Shown in pieces: positions 13,601 through 27,027 of a stretch of DNA of 64,000 nucleotides. The notes under the pieces are model-generated. The model had not been told where the DNA came from, searched no databases, and saw nothing but the letters and a program-made list of their open reading frames with translations. The DNA is taken from NCBI RefSeq assembly GCF_000327385.1, contig NW_008709463.1, positions 1,026,449 through 1,090,448 on the forward strand, written 5' to 3'. The DNA comes from Lottia gigantea (lineage: Eukaryota; Mollusca; Gastropoda; Lottiidae). Position 1 is the first letter of the stretch. The number at the start of each line of letters is the position of its first letter. Made by a program: the position numbers and the translations under genes.

Positions 13601-15341
13601 TCTATTTTATGGCTTGAAGTTACCTGTCATGGCCTAAGATATTTTGCTAACATAATTTATTTCTTACCCACAGACAGCGCCAGCTGGTGATGAACAGCTG
13701 TATTCGGCGGTATTATAAACCAGGCCGTCTGTGCAGCTCAATATATTTCCCAACTGCTGCCCATTAATACAAACCACAAAATCCACACAGTTACCACACT
13801 TTGCATATTGTTTATTCTCACTGGCTTGTGAACAATCGGTAACGCAGCTTCCGTCTGGAAAAAACAAGAGCCCAAATAATCGAAAAGTCATATCCGACAA
13901 GTGTTTTCTTTAACGGCAATTTTGGAAAGGTTCAATAACAAAACGTGCTCATATCCTTGGGGCGCACTTACTAACATTTGACTAGCAATCAACTGCATTG
14001 TCAATCGAGTCACCGGTTGCTTTGCGGTGGCTAACATGTTGATAAAATGCCATAGTATGTTTGGGAAATAGTCACAATGAATTGATGCCAATTCGGGTTG
14101 AATTTAAACTCAGTAGATAAATACTAATATTCTATTGGATAGTTGAATTATAAACCAATGATATCTGAGTGTTTAAATTCCATTTAAAGAACTATACAAC
14201 CAAGTATTGGGAGGATTGTAACTGAGGATAGCATACATTCATATCAAGAGAGAAAAAACATACCAGCCGTTAACGTATTGCTGAAAAACAAAATCATAGT
14301 ATGTGAATTAGACATATTTGTTATAGCTCATTCTCCAGGCATGTTGGCCATTGCCGTCATTTTGCTCAGACCCGCGGTCAATTTTGTCATAGAAATATAA
14401 ATCAAAATAAAACGTGTAATCAACATTGTCTATGGTTGATTTTGTAAAAAATCAAATTTATTATTTATTTGTATCTCTTTGACTCACAATTATTTAAAAT
14501 TAGTATCAAAAACGCATCCAAAGATTCAGCTATTATGCCACAGATTGTTTTCTCGGAAAATACATGATATTAACTTGTCCAAAACAAACAATCTTATTTG
14601 TACTTGTGTCTGTTTTGATTTTTACTGCTGTGTTTATTATGAAATATCACGAGATATGTTTTTCGACGATTTCAGTAAAACTAATTCCCGATACTAGTAA
14701 TATGGTAATATGTCTCATCTTACCCACAAACGGCTTCATTTGCATTTTTGCAAGTTCCATCGAAAACATCATAGTTCTGGCCAGCACCACAAGTAATGGT
14801 TTGAACCAATGCGCCGTTATTACATTCGTGGAAGTTATTGCAGCTTGAACAATCAGGATATCGACCAACACCAGATCCAAAACAATCGGTTGTACACGGC
14901 TGAAGTGCCAAGACTGAAACGTAGAAGGAGGCGAAAATGTGAAGCTGAAGCTGTGGAAAATCAGTCTTTCAAGGCAATCGACTCCGCTACTGATAGTCCG
15001 GGAAGGATCAAAGCCAAGAGTCAAGGACCAGCTGGTAGAAATGATCTTTAATTGAGAACTTAAGTTGTTATCCTTGTGAAATATATTTTATTTTTTTTTT
15101 TAAAATGTTTCTTTCTTCCTTTCCTTTTTTTGGACATCAATAATTTGATTGGTCAAATAAGATTGATTTGCATCAGAACGTATCTCAATTGCTTGAAGTT
15201 GAGTATCCGATTACTCATTTAACGGTCTCGATGACAGAAGATGAACTTCAAATAAAAATATCCCGATTTCAGTTGATTTGGAAGTTTATTTAACATACCT
15301 GCTGAAACGTAGAACAGGAATGTCGCAAGTAACACCTGCAT
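7691..15341 (-). CDS. Gene B: secreted protein with eight chitin-binding modules and T/S/P linkers (complete)
   Basis: Complete 15-exon model, 2706 nt, 901 aa plus stop. Exons: 15299-15341 (signal peptide; MQVLLATFLFYVSAVLA spans this exon and the next), 14724-14913, 14264-14280 (17-nt microexon), 13668-13854, 13190-13404, 12757-12940, 12119-12372, 11574-11760, 10872-11395, 10167-10344, 9781-9809, 9382-9568, 8763-8842, 8264-8450, 7691-7934 (last module and stop). Chitin-binding exons are 178-190 nt, phase 1 to 2; linkers are 17-524 nt, phase 2 to 1. Each module has eight cysteines, for example CTTDCF...CSSC...C...C...C...C in the first. The last module (GDYQSCNGC, then VWDD) is a distinct subtype shared with genes C-G. 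CBM14 domains bind chitin; the linkers are mucin-like. Paralogous to gene C through its first module and microexon. Whether all exons are in one transcript is inferred from perfect phase closure. Confidence 0.88.
10872..11395 (-). repeat. Coding minisatellite: longest VTSP linker exon of gene B
   Basis: A 524-bp exon encoding about 40 VTSP, ATSP or STSP tetrapeptides, opening with TKPLTSP and closing with SPIPF before the GTAGGTGT donor. The unit is 12 bp with 24- and 36-bp higher-order periods. Repeat borders are less uniform at the start (STSP, ATSP) than in the centre, as expected if the centre expanded most recently. Confidence 0.85.
13190..13404 (-). repeat. STSP/VTSP linker exon of gene B
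   Basis: A 215-bp linker exon with about 16 units of 12 bp encoding mostly STSP and VTSP. The plus strand reads GDVDGDVTG and is a shadow. Splice borders are AG before the first base and GTATGT after the last. Confidence 0.8.
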
Positions 15342-18300
15342 TCTGATTGCCGGATGTCTCATATCTGATGTTCTTTAGTCGGAATTCTAAATATTAGAAC
15401 AAACAATGACATTTGATTACATTAATTGAATACCTTATAATATATTATATCTTGCCTGCGCCTAGTTCTTCGCTTTAAAGAAATACGACATCCTAGGATG
15501 ACCAAAAAAATAAAACTGAAAACTTGAGTTTATATATTCACCAATGTCATAACCATACAACAGAATCCCGCTTAAATCCGATAAAATCACGCAGTTTGAT
15601 AGATTTATCTTCAAATACAGAGATTTTGTTGATTAGTTATGACATCAGGTAAGTCCACTGAAGAATATAATTGTCTTATTGGCCAAGTTTGAGACGTTTA
15701 TGTTCATTTTAAGAAGCGAGATTCCTTAAATGATACAGTTTTCATACAGCGTTGTATATCTTGTGGTGTCTTCAGTTTCCTATTGGTGGGACATACTTGT
15801 CAACTACAAGAACTTCGTAAGCTGAATCAAGTCATAAACAGATGATCCCACAGATGATCTAACAGTCAACGAAAAAACAACTTATCTCAGTTTTTGCCAA
15901 CCTCCGAGACTACCAGACGTTAACACATTTGTTATATTTACCTGTGCCTCAAAACGCGGCAAATTGAAACACCTTCAGTTCAAAATAAAAGAAAATCAGT
16001 CCTATTACTAAATTGTACTTAAATTGATTTTTTTCTTCTAATTTGAAATGTTATCAATGCTTACCTATATGTAGATCCTTGTCTGACGTCTAAAAAAACA
16101 GAGATCGCAAATGTGTTTAAATGGGTGTATGTTACAGGGATTTCCCCCTCAGCAAAATGATATAAAAAGAAACTAAACCGGAGTTGATAAACCATCCTAA
16201 GTAATCAGAAGATTTTAATCTGTTAAATTATTCCCATTATTATCCTTCGGGTATCATTTTGAAATAATCCTGGTCTTGAGAGACATTAGAGAAACATAAA
16301 ATAAACGTTGTGTAACTAATTTTATTACTGTTATTTTGAAATGCCATCTGCGTCCTGTTGACCGAATTTATGATACTAATTTCAGAAAAACATTTTTCAG
16401 ACATGACGTGTTCAGTAAAAAGCAACCAAACACAACGAAACGATTTGTTTTATTGATAAGGCTCCGAAAAGATAAAAAGAAAGAGGACTTAACGCAGGCC
16501 AGAAATATTTTCAGTGATGTGAAATATTTCAGATTGTCCGTCTTTGTAGTTATATATATTTTGTATGCAGAAAAAAACAAATTCAGGTAAAGCGGCTTCA
16601 TCGCCATCTTTATAGCCTGACGTTCATAGACCAACACGTCAATTAGCTCTCTGTTCATTCACTTCTCAAACGTTTAAGATCACAGCAATACCGTACTGAA
16701 ACATTGTTTCAGCTTTTTGCGCAACCTTTTCTTTATGAGAAGGTTGTCGTATTTTTTAAACAAATCAATTTCAAATATTCAATATCCTTTTGTCTTAGTT
16801 TTGTTTTATAATTTTTTGAGTTTTGTTTTTTTTTAACTAGTTTGTGAAATACTACTGTGATATTGTTTTTATTATTGTTTATATCACCACTCTATGGTGT
16901 TTTTCTCTGATATTGTTTTTATTATTGTTTATATCACCACTCTATGGTGTTTTTCTCTGATATTGTTTTTATTATTGTTTATACCACCACTCTATGGTGT
17001 TTTTCTCTGATATTGTTTTTATTATTGTTTATATCACCACTCTATGGTGTTTTTCTCTGATATTGTTTTTATTATTGTTTATACCACCACTCTATGGTGT
17101 TTTTCTCTGATATTGTTTTTATTATTGTTTATATCACCACTCTATGGTGTTTTTCTCTGATATTGTTTTTATTATTGTTTATATCACCACTCTATGGTGT
17201 TTTTCTCTGATATTGTTTTTATGACTGTTTATATCACCACTCTATGGTGTTTTTCTCTGATATTGTTTTTATGACTGTTTATATCACCACTCTATGGTGT
17301 TTTTCTCTGATATTGTTTTTATGACTGTTTATATCACCACTCTATGGTGTTTTTCTCTGATATTGTTTTTATGACTGTTTATATCACCACTTTGTGGTGT
17401 TTTTCTGTGATATTGTTTTTAATTTCTTGCATCATTGTATATTGATCTCTTTTTTACCTTTGTAGTTTATATTTTGACTTGTGTTTTTATTTATCGTATT
17501 CAAGTTCTATATAGCCTGCTTTGGTGGTGATGATCTCTGTTTATTCACTGGACAAGTTCCTGTTGTAATGTAACCATCCTTTCGCTAAAGTGTCGGTTAT
17601 TTCCAGAACCTTTTTTGCAAAAACAGTTTGGTCACGTGGAGAGAAATGTATCAAATGTATCAAAGGTTACACGCCAAAATTTGAATAACATTGTTTTTTT
17701 TTTTGCCAATAATAAATTCATATAAGTTGGATAAATATTCCCTTGTTTTATGATTTGGTCTTCAAGGTTATCATGTCGCCTAGCCCCAATAGTTGGTTTA
17801 TGGCCCAATAACGCTTCTAGATATTAAAAAAAACGTTGGTTTACTGCAGAAGGCAATATTATTACAGATCGTAATACTTGATCACCACCACTACCAAACG
17901 ATCCCCCAGGAGAAGGACACTACCAACCGTGACATGTTATTATCACCACATGCCGTCCACCGCATCATTGCACATGCCAGCCCTGTCGTTATGGTGGGGT
18001 CCGTGGGGCCAGCAAGTAAGAATTTATCCCAGGAAAACCTTCTTCAGTTCAGCATAGATTTGTTTATTTACAGTGTCTTTGTACAAAATCAAAAAGATAT
18101 AGATTATGATACATTTTTGGCACCTCAAAATTGTCAGTTCTCTTGGCCTTTAATTCTTCAAATTTTCTGCGTACAAAATATTAGCCCCAGCACCAATTCA
18201 TGTGGGAACAAAGTGGCATAATCTTCATGAATATGAGCAGATATTAATCAAATACCCCGAGTGGAAGCGTCTTGGTTTCAATGAAGAGAGTGAGAAGCCA

Positions 18301-19496
18301 GGGCGGGTTGGAATCTATTGCTACTAGGTCCATCTGCACCAATCGATCAACCTTACCTCTTATTAAGACTAAAAGATTAAATACAGAAGTTTTATTTATT
18401 TCCTAATATTTTGACAAATCTTAAAAAATGTCAATGTCACTGAACCACTATTTTGTTTCCTGATCCCCCCCCCCCCACCCCCTTTTTTTTACAAGTATAA
18501 GCACACAAGAATCGAAACAACTACAATGTACGTAGACCGCTTTGTATCCCCGTAATCACATGTTTTAATGGCTGAATAGGTCACAGTCAAAGAACCATTG
18601 AATTTCTCAGTGTAAATATATGCGTTGCCAGTCGACCAGAACCATTACGTGGACTGTTGCATCATTTTATAGTATTTATGTAATGGGTTCTTCAATTTTT
18701 GTGTCATGGTACTAACTTAATTGTTGCGATTTACGACTTTCCGGCATCATTATTGCAAATACATGTCATTTGGTATCCATTTTCGCCCATTAAGGCATTT
18801 CCCGTTTTAGCTAACAATTAAAAAGCTATCCAAAGGATTTTTTTTAGCCAAATGTCAATCCGATTTTGATCAAGTTTGTCAGAGGTCGGACGTCAGAGGG
18901 AAAATCGGATTGGCTCAAACAGAAACAGTGATTGTCCCTTACACTCACATATGCACCAGAAAACCGTATTCAGTAATCAGTAATTATAAATTTTACAGGT
19001 ACAGAAAACAGAGAATTTAATACAACAGAGAAAAAACGAACAGAGTTGAGTCTTAGAAGGGTTTATTTTGCTAAAATACAACTGTATTGTCAACCAGGGT
19101 TGAAGTGGTATTGTGTGTTGCGACTGCAGTTGGTTTTTATTTTAAGCTTGACCGTGATGTATTAAAAGTTGACTCCATATTACTTCCATTGGACTGTATT
19201 TTCAGGTTAATATGCTATATATCTTTCCAATGGTTGTTTTGAGTAGGTCTGCAAAAAGAAAGTATATTTGAAAGAGCATATAATATGACATCAAAACAAC
19301 CAACAAGATATCCGCTAAATAAATTGCTTATTAGATGTCTACGGTAAAAGTGGTTACCGTCTGATGTTTACCAAAAGTGTTGCGATGAAAGACAGTTGAC
19401 TTCAAAGACAACAGGATTTGTGCCCCTTGGAAAAAGACCCTAGTTACGGCATCGGTACCAAATAATGACATAATACCCTATTCCTTATTACCTCTT
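15342..19496. other. Intergenic spacer between genes B and C
   Basis: Contains the 50-bp tandem array at 16861-17420. A plus-strand ORF of 142 codons at 17793-18221 is open but resembles nothing I know, has no clear splice or protein-family signature, and runs into AT-rich sequence; I do not call it a gene. The 5' end of gene B transcripts must lie above 15341. A C-run next to a T-run occurs near 18466-18490. Confidence 0.5.
16861..17420. repeat. Satellite-like array: 11 copies of exactly 50 bp
   Basis: Eleven head-to-tail copies of 50 bp, starting at 16861 and repeating in strict register to 17410, then a partial unit. Each unit contains CACCACTCTATGGTG, a short perfect stem (CACCA/TGGTG). 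The first seven units carry ATTATTG and the last four ATGACTG, so two blocks expanded separately. Units 3 and 5 share ATACC instead of ATATC, which suggests a 100-bp duplication step. Confidence 0.92.
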
Positions 19497-22400
19497 TTAC
19501 TTTCCTATAGAGCTACAAGTAGACGATCTGAAGACACAGGTTTTGAGATTATCATCCCAGAATGTTTGGAACCTCCCGAACACAACAGGACAAGCTACGC
19601 CATTGAATGAACCATTGAAACAATTGACATAGAATGTACATCCCGCACAAGACTGATAAGATCCATTGCGTCTTCCATTACAGGTACTGATGCAGTCTGG
19701 ATTCGGGTCGGCTGTTGCTGCAGTAGTGGTGGGTTCCTCAACGAGCTCCCCAACTCTGAAAGACGAATCACAGTATTGGATGGGTTGATGGACAGATTGA
19801 AAGGGAAAGTAATTATATACTTTCTAACCCACAATCCCTACAAAACCGGATGGTGTTAAATAGGCCCAGTATAATCCCAGGTGATTCGAGATGGAAACAG
19901 ATGACAAAATTAATCATCCTATTGGTGGAGAATCTCTAGATGAGGTATATTAATACAATTTCATGCACAAGATTTATTGAATTCGATCATATTCAATGCC
20001 GACCTAGTCCCTACAGAAGATTTTAAGTAGACTCGGGCATTTTTTTTTTAAATGTTCAGATTATAATTACGAATAGCCAAAATATGAAAGATACATGTCT
20101 CATATAAATAACAGACATCGAAGATGTAACATATGGCCATGTACAGAATTGATGAGGTGTTGCTGTTTGTGACCACATAATTTAAATTTTGATGGTTGAC
20201 CTACCCACACGTGGTAAACGCTGGCCTCTGACAAGTGCGTGTGATGAAATCGTACAAAAAGCCAGAAGAACATGGTATGATGGTACGTATTCTCCCAAAT
20301 GCACAAAATAAACCTCGGCTACAGTCACCACAGACAGGAACGTAACGTACACCAGAAATGTTGCTGCAGTCGGTGGAACATGTTGTTACAACTACCATAA
20401 AAAATATATATATTCAATATTTTTACATTGAACACCAGCTTCTGACTGTAATGGTACAAAATATGAGTATGGGCGTATGAGCTTTACATCAATTGAGCTC
20501 TGATATTCTTCCTCGTGTGAAAAGTTCTTAGCTGCTACCAATTGAAGTTGAATTTTCATCGGCATACACATGGTCATTACAATACCTCTTGCTTCGTAAA
20601 ACGTCATTGCGTGTCGTGTTTTTTCCCTGTATATGTTATACATTTACCTGTTTGTCGTGGAGTAATGCCTGGTGGCGTTGTTGGTGATGTTGTTGGTGAT
20701 GTTGCCGGTGATGTTTCTGGTGATGTTGCTGGCGATGTTCTTGGTGATGTTGCTGGTGATGTTCCTACAACTACTGGCGCTATCCTTAAATACATACAAT
20801 TCCATTTCAATATAACACCGTTTCAAATTTATGTGCACAGGAGAGGAGGAAAGGGTGACAAGATTTCATTAAATTTGTTTTTGAGACAGAAGCTCATCTT
20901 ATGTCATTTCCAAGCATATATACCAACCTAGTTCGTTTGCCTATCTGACATCGGCCAATCTACCGTGAAATCATAAATGTCATAAAGGCTAAACAAAGAA
21001 GCCAGATCTAGAATACGAAGAAGCTGTTGATTATACTTACGCACAAGATGCTGACTCGGGAAAGGTACATCGTTTATTGACGGCATCAAACAAAAGTCCT
21101 CTGTTACACATTTTGATGATGGGTACTCCACCGAAACATAGAACTGATTTATCACAAGCACCACATAGCGGATACTGACCGATTCCCGTGAGCTCGCTAC
21201 AACTCTGTACCATGCACTCTTTGATGACTGAAAGTTACAATTAAAGGATGGCATGATAGTCTAGAAATTTCAAAAGTTTTTAGAAGTATTGTATTTAACC
21301 GAAATCACAAAAATAACACCGATCAATGCAGTTAATTCAGGCGAACAATGTATGAAGTTCGATCACAAAAAGAGCCGTCTGACCAAGGACATATTGACCA
21401 TTAGTTGCCATAATATGGAACTCGACAGACCATACGTTTCAAGTGGAGTTATATGAAGATTCTAAGACAAGCTACTGTATTTATTAAATAAGGACGGACA
21501 TTTTCGATAATCGTATTAGCGAAAGGTGTTCCTCTGTGATCGTGAATAAAAACTAACTTACTGAATGCAGCTGGGGTAACCCTTTCACTTGACGGTACCC
21601 CTGTAGTCATCTCTGGGGGAGTCCTAAAATAATGTTTATGGATTATGAATTCGCATCACTTGATGCCTTCGGATTTTTCAACCATGATTCTTCGCTGTCT
21701 GGGCATATTTTGGAGGAGCTGACGTCTTGTCGTTTGGATGGGACAATAAACTGATGCAATGTGTGTGCTACATGCTCTGCATATTAAGGATCCCTCGATG
21801 TTTGAAAAACGAAAACGTGGAGGTTTATGGCAATTTCCCTTATCGATGAAGCTAAACTGGGGAAGACGGGTAGGAGGTAAAACTCGAAATCAGTTCTCTT
21901 CTCATGATGTTCAAATTATAGTTATACTTCGCTTACCCACAGATAGCTACGTCTTGAAGATCACATCTCAGATTGACAGCATCAAATCTGAGATTATTAG
22001 GGCAGCTGATACGTTGAAAAATTGCGTTGTTGTAGCATAAAACAAACGCAGAACATGATGCGCAATATGGGTAAGCCCCATTTTGTGACACCTCTTTACA
22101 GTCTGATGTACATGCTGTACCTTAAATAGCAAAATCATTAGTATTAAGTTGATTCCTGACTCGGAATATTTATTTTCAGAAGGGTTATGGATAGCTAGAA
22201 CCAGTACAAGATATACAAATACCAGTTTTACAGGAAAGTATTAGATCTATCTCAGAGCCACCTTCCGATTCTTTGATTTCTTGACTATGACGGGATAAGA
22301 CGTAGTCAAATGCGATTTAGTCCAAACCATAGTTTAACCGAATTTAAACATTGAGCACATTAGAGTGATAAATCAACGATTACTTACCTTCAATGGTTAA

Positions 22401-24594
22401 GGAGAGCTGTGGTAATTGATTTGATGGTGCCAGATCTAGGTTATTAGTCAGACTGCTTAAGGACGAAAGTGATGGGTAATATCTAAAATGAGAGATAGTA
22501 CAATAAATAAACCAACAACTAATGATCCGAACCGAAACATTGGCTAATAATATTTATTATGAATCGACATCATATATAGTTACACATAGATCCATTCGAA
22601 TTTCGCGTTCATCTAACAGGCAAATTGAGATACGATAGAAGAGAGCCACTATTGATCTAAATGGTCGCTTCCATATTACAGACAGATTGGGATACCAGAG
22701 CAATGAGCCAAGTGTAGATCTAAATGAAGAAAGATAACACTGATTTTGTGGTTTGTGTACAAAAAGCTTGGACGCGTACATTCAACATCAACCAGGTATA
22801 AAACACAAATACAACTGTGGATGTGACCGAGAATGACCATCGTTTCTTTCTTCGTAGATCATACATCGAATATGACCCAAAAAAATGCTTTAGCGACGTA
22901 ATTATTATATTTTATGTTGCTGTTGGATGCTGGTAACTCAAACGCCTTAGTAGAGATTCGTTGAAGGAAACCCAATGGCTTCTTTGTCTTAAAAAAGGTA
23001 AAGTACTTACCCACAAACAGATCCACTAGGAGGAGTACAAGAACGAACCAGGAGGTTGTAGACTTCGTTGTTGGGACATTGTATCGGTTGTACAACTGAA
23101 CCGGCGTTACAGACTATATATTTACTACAGTCTCCACAGTAAGGGAATTCCCCACTTCCAACATTCGAGCAGTCGACCGTACACTGAGTTGGCACTGAAA
23201 TATTATCGAATCAAATTAATTTAAACTCTAAACATGATATCAGGTGTCACACGACAACAAACAATCCCAATCAAATTAGAATTGTTCTTATTCAAAAATT
23301 TTCTCGAAGGGTGAATTGACTTGAAAAATAAATAGTATAAAACAAAACTTACGTGAATAGAAATTATTGCTGTAAACAGAACAAAAACATTAAATTAAAT
23401 TCAGAAGTACATAAAGTAGCTATTGATACAGATTATTAAAATATCTTTCATTTATTTTTAAGTCAAGGACAATTATAAATGGCTAAGATTGGTTTGTTTG
23501 GTCGGGAATAAATTGATCTGGTTGTATCTCATGATGTTGACCATTATAGTTCTGGTGGGTGTCGCGCGCGAAGCAGACCATGCTTACTCTTTTCGAAACA
23601 CCTGGTGGAACTTCTCTTTAGAAGAGTCAGTCACTATGAAACTTTTACTTTCGATTTTGTCATTCTTTGGACGAGATTTTGATTAACGGAAGTGTCTTGC
23701 TTGGACAGATTTTTTCTGAACTTTGGTAGGATCGACACCGGATGTGACCATCTATGTTTCGTCCTATTATTAATGCTATCCACCATCCTAAAGGGGGCGA
23801 TCATGACCTCAAATACCTACCCACAAACAGCTTGAGCCTGTGGTTGGCAAGTTTCGGAAATGAGATCGTACTGGGAACCAACAGCACAATTCTGTCTGGT
23901 TATCTGTTGATTGGAACAAACATGGTACGTCGCACAACTATCGCAATCTGGAAAACGTCCATCAGCGGACCCGGTACAGTTGGATACGCATGGATTGATA
24001 GCCAAACCTTTAACATGGAATACAAAAATAAGAATGAACGCATATCGCCAACATTTGATGATACAATAGAATTCAACGGCACCATGTTTATGGCATCTTT
24101 GTTCTTCAAATATGTACTGTACCAGTCACAGAAATAAATTTGAATTCAGGAGCTCCTGGAGCATCGAAGGTGTTGTCTAATAGCACTCCATTCAGAGCGT
24201 TAAAGGATGTACACATTGGGCATGAATCTGTCGTCCTCGATGGTTGAAAGTAAATGACCCAAATATTTGCTAGTTGATGAGGAACCTTTTAATTGATCAT
24301 GACGGAAAGAAAGGGTCTTTATAGCAGGGAAAATACCACTGGCCAAAAAGAAAATTGAAACGAAAATAATGTACCTTGTTATAAATAATGTGTATATGCA
24401 CATCTTCACAATGTCAAACTATCACGAACTGTGTTTAATACCTTGACTGCAATAGGCACCATTATATCACGGAAGTTCGTTAATGCTGTGATCATTTTGT
24501 ATGAACCACACATATAGAGAGCGCACAATAATAAATATAACGAACCTGGCGGAATCAGGATCGCTGCCAATAAACACAAATATATCTTCATCAT
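19497..24594 (-). CDS. Gene C: secreted protein with six chitin-binding modules (complete)
   Basis: Complete 11-exon model, 1548 nt, 515 aa plus stop. Exons: 24546-24594 (signal peptide MMKIYLCLLAAILIPPG), 23821-24007, 23354-23370 (17-nt microexon), 23011-23194, 22388-22482, 21937-22120, 21562-21623, 21041-21227, 20648-20784, 20205-20391, 19497-19755 (last linker, last module, stop). Exon phases alternate as in genes A and B. Modules are eight-cysteine CBM14-like. The first module (CVSNCTGSADGRFPDCDSC) resembles the first module of gene B, and both are followed by a 17-nt linker exon starting CAATA. Linkers are less repetitive than in B; only 20648-20784 has a TSP tract. The last module has the NGSYQSC and FWDD features of the family's terminal subtype. 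The first donor (GTTCGT) is weak, and an in-frame ATG lies six codons upstream of the chosen start, so the 5' end is the least certain part. Confidence 0.85.
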
Positions 24595-27027
24595 ATATTC
24601 TATCTCAGTCAACGAAAATTAAAACCTGTATATAGAGATGTCAAACCATTTTGAAACCATATTGAAGGTGGAAGGTGTTAGAGATAGGGGGTATACCAAC
24701 ACTATCTAACCTACTTATTAACCATTGTCGAGTTTGATTTCTATGTCTATGTAACCAAAAGGAATTGGTGTGTCCGCAACCCCGATTCGCTATTCGGTTG
24801 CCTGCTAGTTAAACACTAATTTTTTTTTTGAAAATAACAAGGCGGAAATTATGAATTCAAAATATAAAGGTTTTTTTTGGTTTTTTGGTTTTTTTCAAGA
24901 ACCCACTTTCAAATTGTTTTTTCATCTGTTCATTCCGATCATGAAAAAAATATTAAAAAATACCCTATTAATTAATTAATTAGATTACCGGATTAGGTGG
25001 ATTAAAATTTAATGTAGATTAAGAAACTGTATAATAAAATTACTTACGGTCCAAAAGCTCTTGTAATTATAACAGTATCTAAGTAAATTAATCTTTTAAA
25101 AATGTGGAAAAGCTTTGATCCACGCCTCGTAATCATCCTCCAATAATTTCTTCCGGCTAAATAAAAAAATATTCGTAAATAAAAACATAAAAAATACTAT
25201 GGCAGATAAGATAATACTGCTATTCTCTCGAGGCGATATGATATGACAACACCTTAACGAACGGAATTTTCCGTTCCATAAGAAACTACTTTTGGTTCAG
25301 TAATAGCGTTCACAGTTCACCGTCGAAATTTGAGCCTTCAAATCCATGTGTGTCCAGAATTATTCGCGTTTGAATGTTAAAATGACGACTCTTCAATTTA
25401 AGATACTCTGTGATATATAGATAAGACATATATAGAAATAGTGTGTAAAATTTCAAGTGACACAACAGTAAGACTCATTAAAGGAGAGACCGTGGTCCGA
25501 AACCTCTCCTTCCCTTCCCCACAAAATTCACGAGCTTTCATTTTTTTAAATTATCTCCAAAGTATCTTTTGCTTCTTAAATGACACATCAGTAAGACTCA
25601 TTGAGAAAGGATCTGATGGTTTAGATAGGTGGAAGACAAATGCCTAGATCTCTAATCGGATTCTTTCAAAAAGATAACTTTTGATCTGGTCACAAGGCCA
25701 CAAGACTCATCCCTCCCACCAAGAAAAGGTACAATTTGAAGATTAATGTGATAAAGCCAGAAACATTGTGATCTAAGGAATATATTGATATATGTTTGAT
25801 ACAATCAGTTATGCAGTTCAAATTTAAGTAAAATCTGTATGAATATATAAAGAAGGTGTTTGTGTTCTCGAGGTTGGGTGTTCATTTTCTTTCACAACAA
25901 GCTTGTAGAAAATAAGGGTAGTAAATTTTGTAGTGGGCAATGGAGAAATTTTCCAGGACGTATCTAATCTTTAAAAAAGTCTTCATGTACCCAACATATG
26001 GCCAAGGAACCTCAAACGTCTCAGTATTCGTTTCAGAACACCCTAGTCGGTCAGTGGTCAAAAATGTTATTATGATCATCGAATATCTTTAGGTTAATAA
26101 TGTAAAATTTATCTGTCTTTTATCTAGATTATAAACCTATTTCTACGGGCGATTTGAATAACTTGAATAACTTGTCTTTGGTCAGTATACGAAGGATTCT
26201 TTTTCCTAGACATATCTCTGATTGGCCGACTAGTGTTACAATGTAAAAAAGGTATTGTGGTTAAGTTTATATTTCCGATGGCAAGAGCTCGCCTCCAGCT
26301 GCCGATATGTGTTTCTGATATTGAAATCGTCACCAGGAGATCTATGGAGGTTATCTTTCCATAGATATCGTCGGTATGATCTTAGTTATAAAAATACTGA
26401 ACCGTTGGAAAATTTGTAAATTTGGTGAGGGCCGGAGATAACACCTTTTCGACCATCCCCTTCCCCCACCCCTGACTCGAAAAAGAAACGTCAAGTGTTT
26501 TCAAAGGATGTACATATCAAAGTCTCGTATTATCTAGGTGATACAAGCTGGGTATTTTAAAGATATAACCCTTAAGGGTAAGAAACGAAAAAGATTTTGC
26601 CAACGTCACTTTTTGACTTTTTGAGTATAAGTCGAGTACACGGTATCCGAGCGCCCGGCGTCTCTTTGCGGATTTTAAAGAGCACTAACCATGGTGGGTA
26701 GTCAGGGGGAGGGTGTGAGGCCTCCCGCTGGACAATTTTAATGTTGAAAGCTATTAAATCTGACGAGATTTTGGAAGTGGAAGTAGAATTAGCTGACCTG
26801 AAAAAAAGGGGGGGGGGGGTATAATGCAGCCAGTGTGCTTGGTTCTTTGATTTAATATTATTCTAATTTCGAAAAATCAGAAATAACAGAAAAGAAAATA
26901 TTCGATAATAAGACGTAGAATATTTATTTTAACATTATATAAAAATACATTTATTTAATTAACTACATTTCTAGTTTTTATATCAATGAAAATTTTACAT
27001 ATTATTTGTTAGTTTTGCTCTTCAAAT
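24595..27027. other. Intergenic spacer between genes C and D
   Basis: No supported gene. It carries one copy of a dispersed repeat at 25296-25393, a G-run near 26810-26819, and otherwise AT-rich sequence with short chance ORFs. Confidence 0.5.
25296..25393 (-). repeat. Dispersed repeat R1, copy 1
   Basis: Reverse complement matches 33091-33190 and 49965-50056 around the core CTCAAATTTCGACGGTGA and a flanking GACGACTC. All three lie outside coding exons. Family unknown. Confidence 0.7.

Noticed and set aside
14647-15024. 125-codon minus-strand ORF over the first module of gene B
   Set aside because: Wrong frame: it lacks the cysteine pattern and crosses the AG acceptor before the module exon.
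17793-18221. 142-codon plus-strand ORF
   Set aside because: No recognisable domain, signal peptide or splice context, and AT-rich composition towards its end; length alone is not enough.
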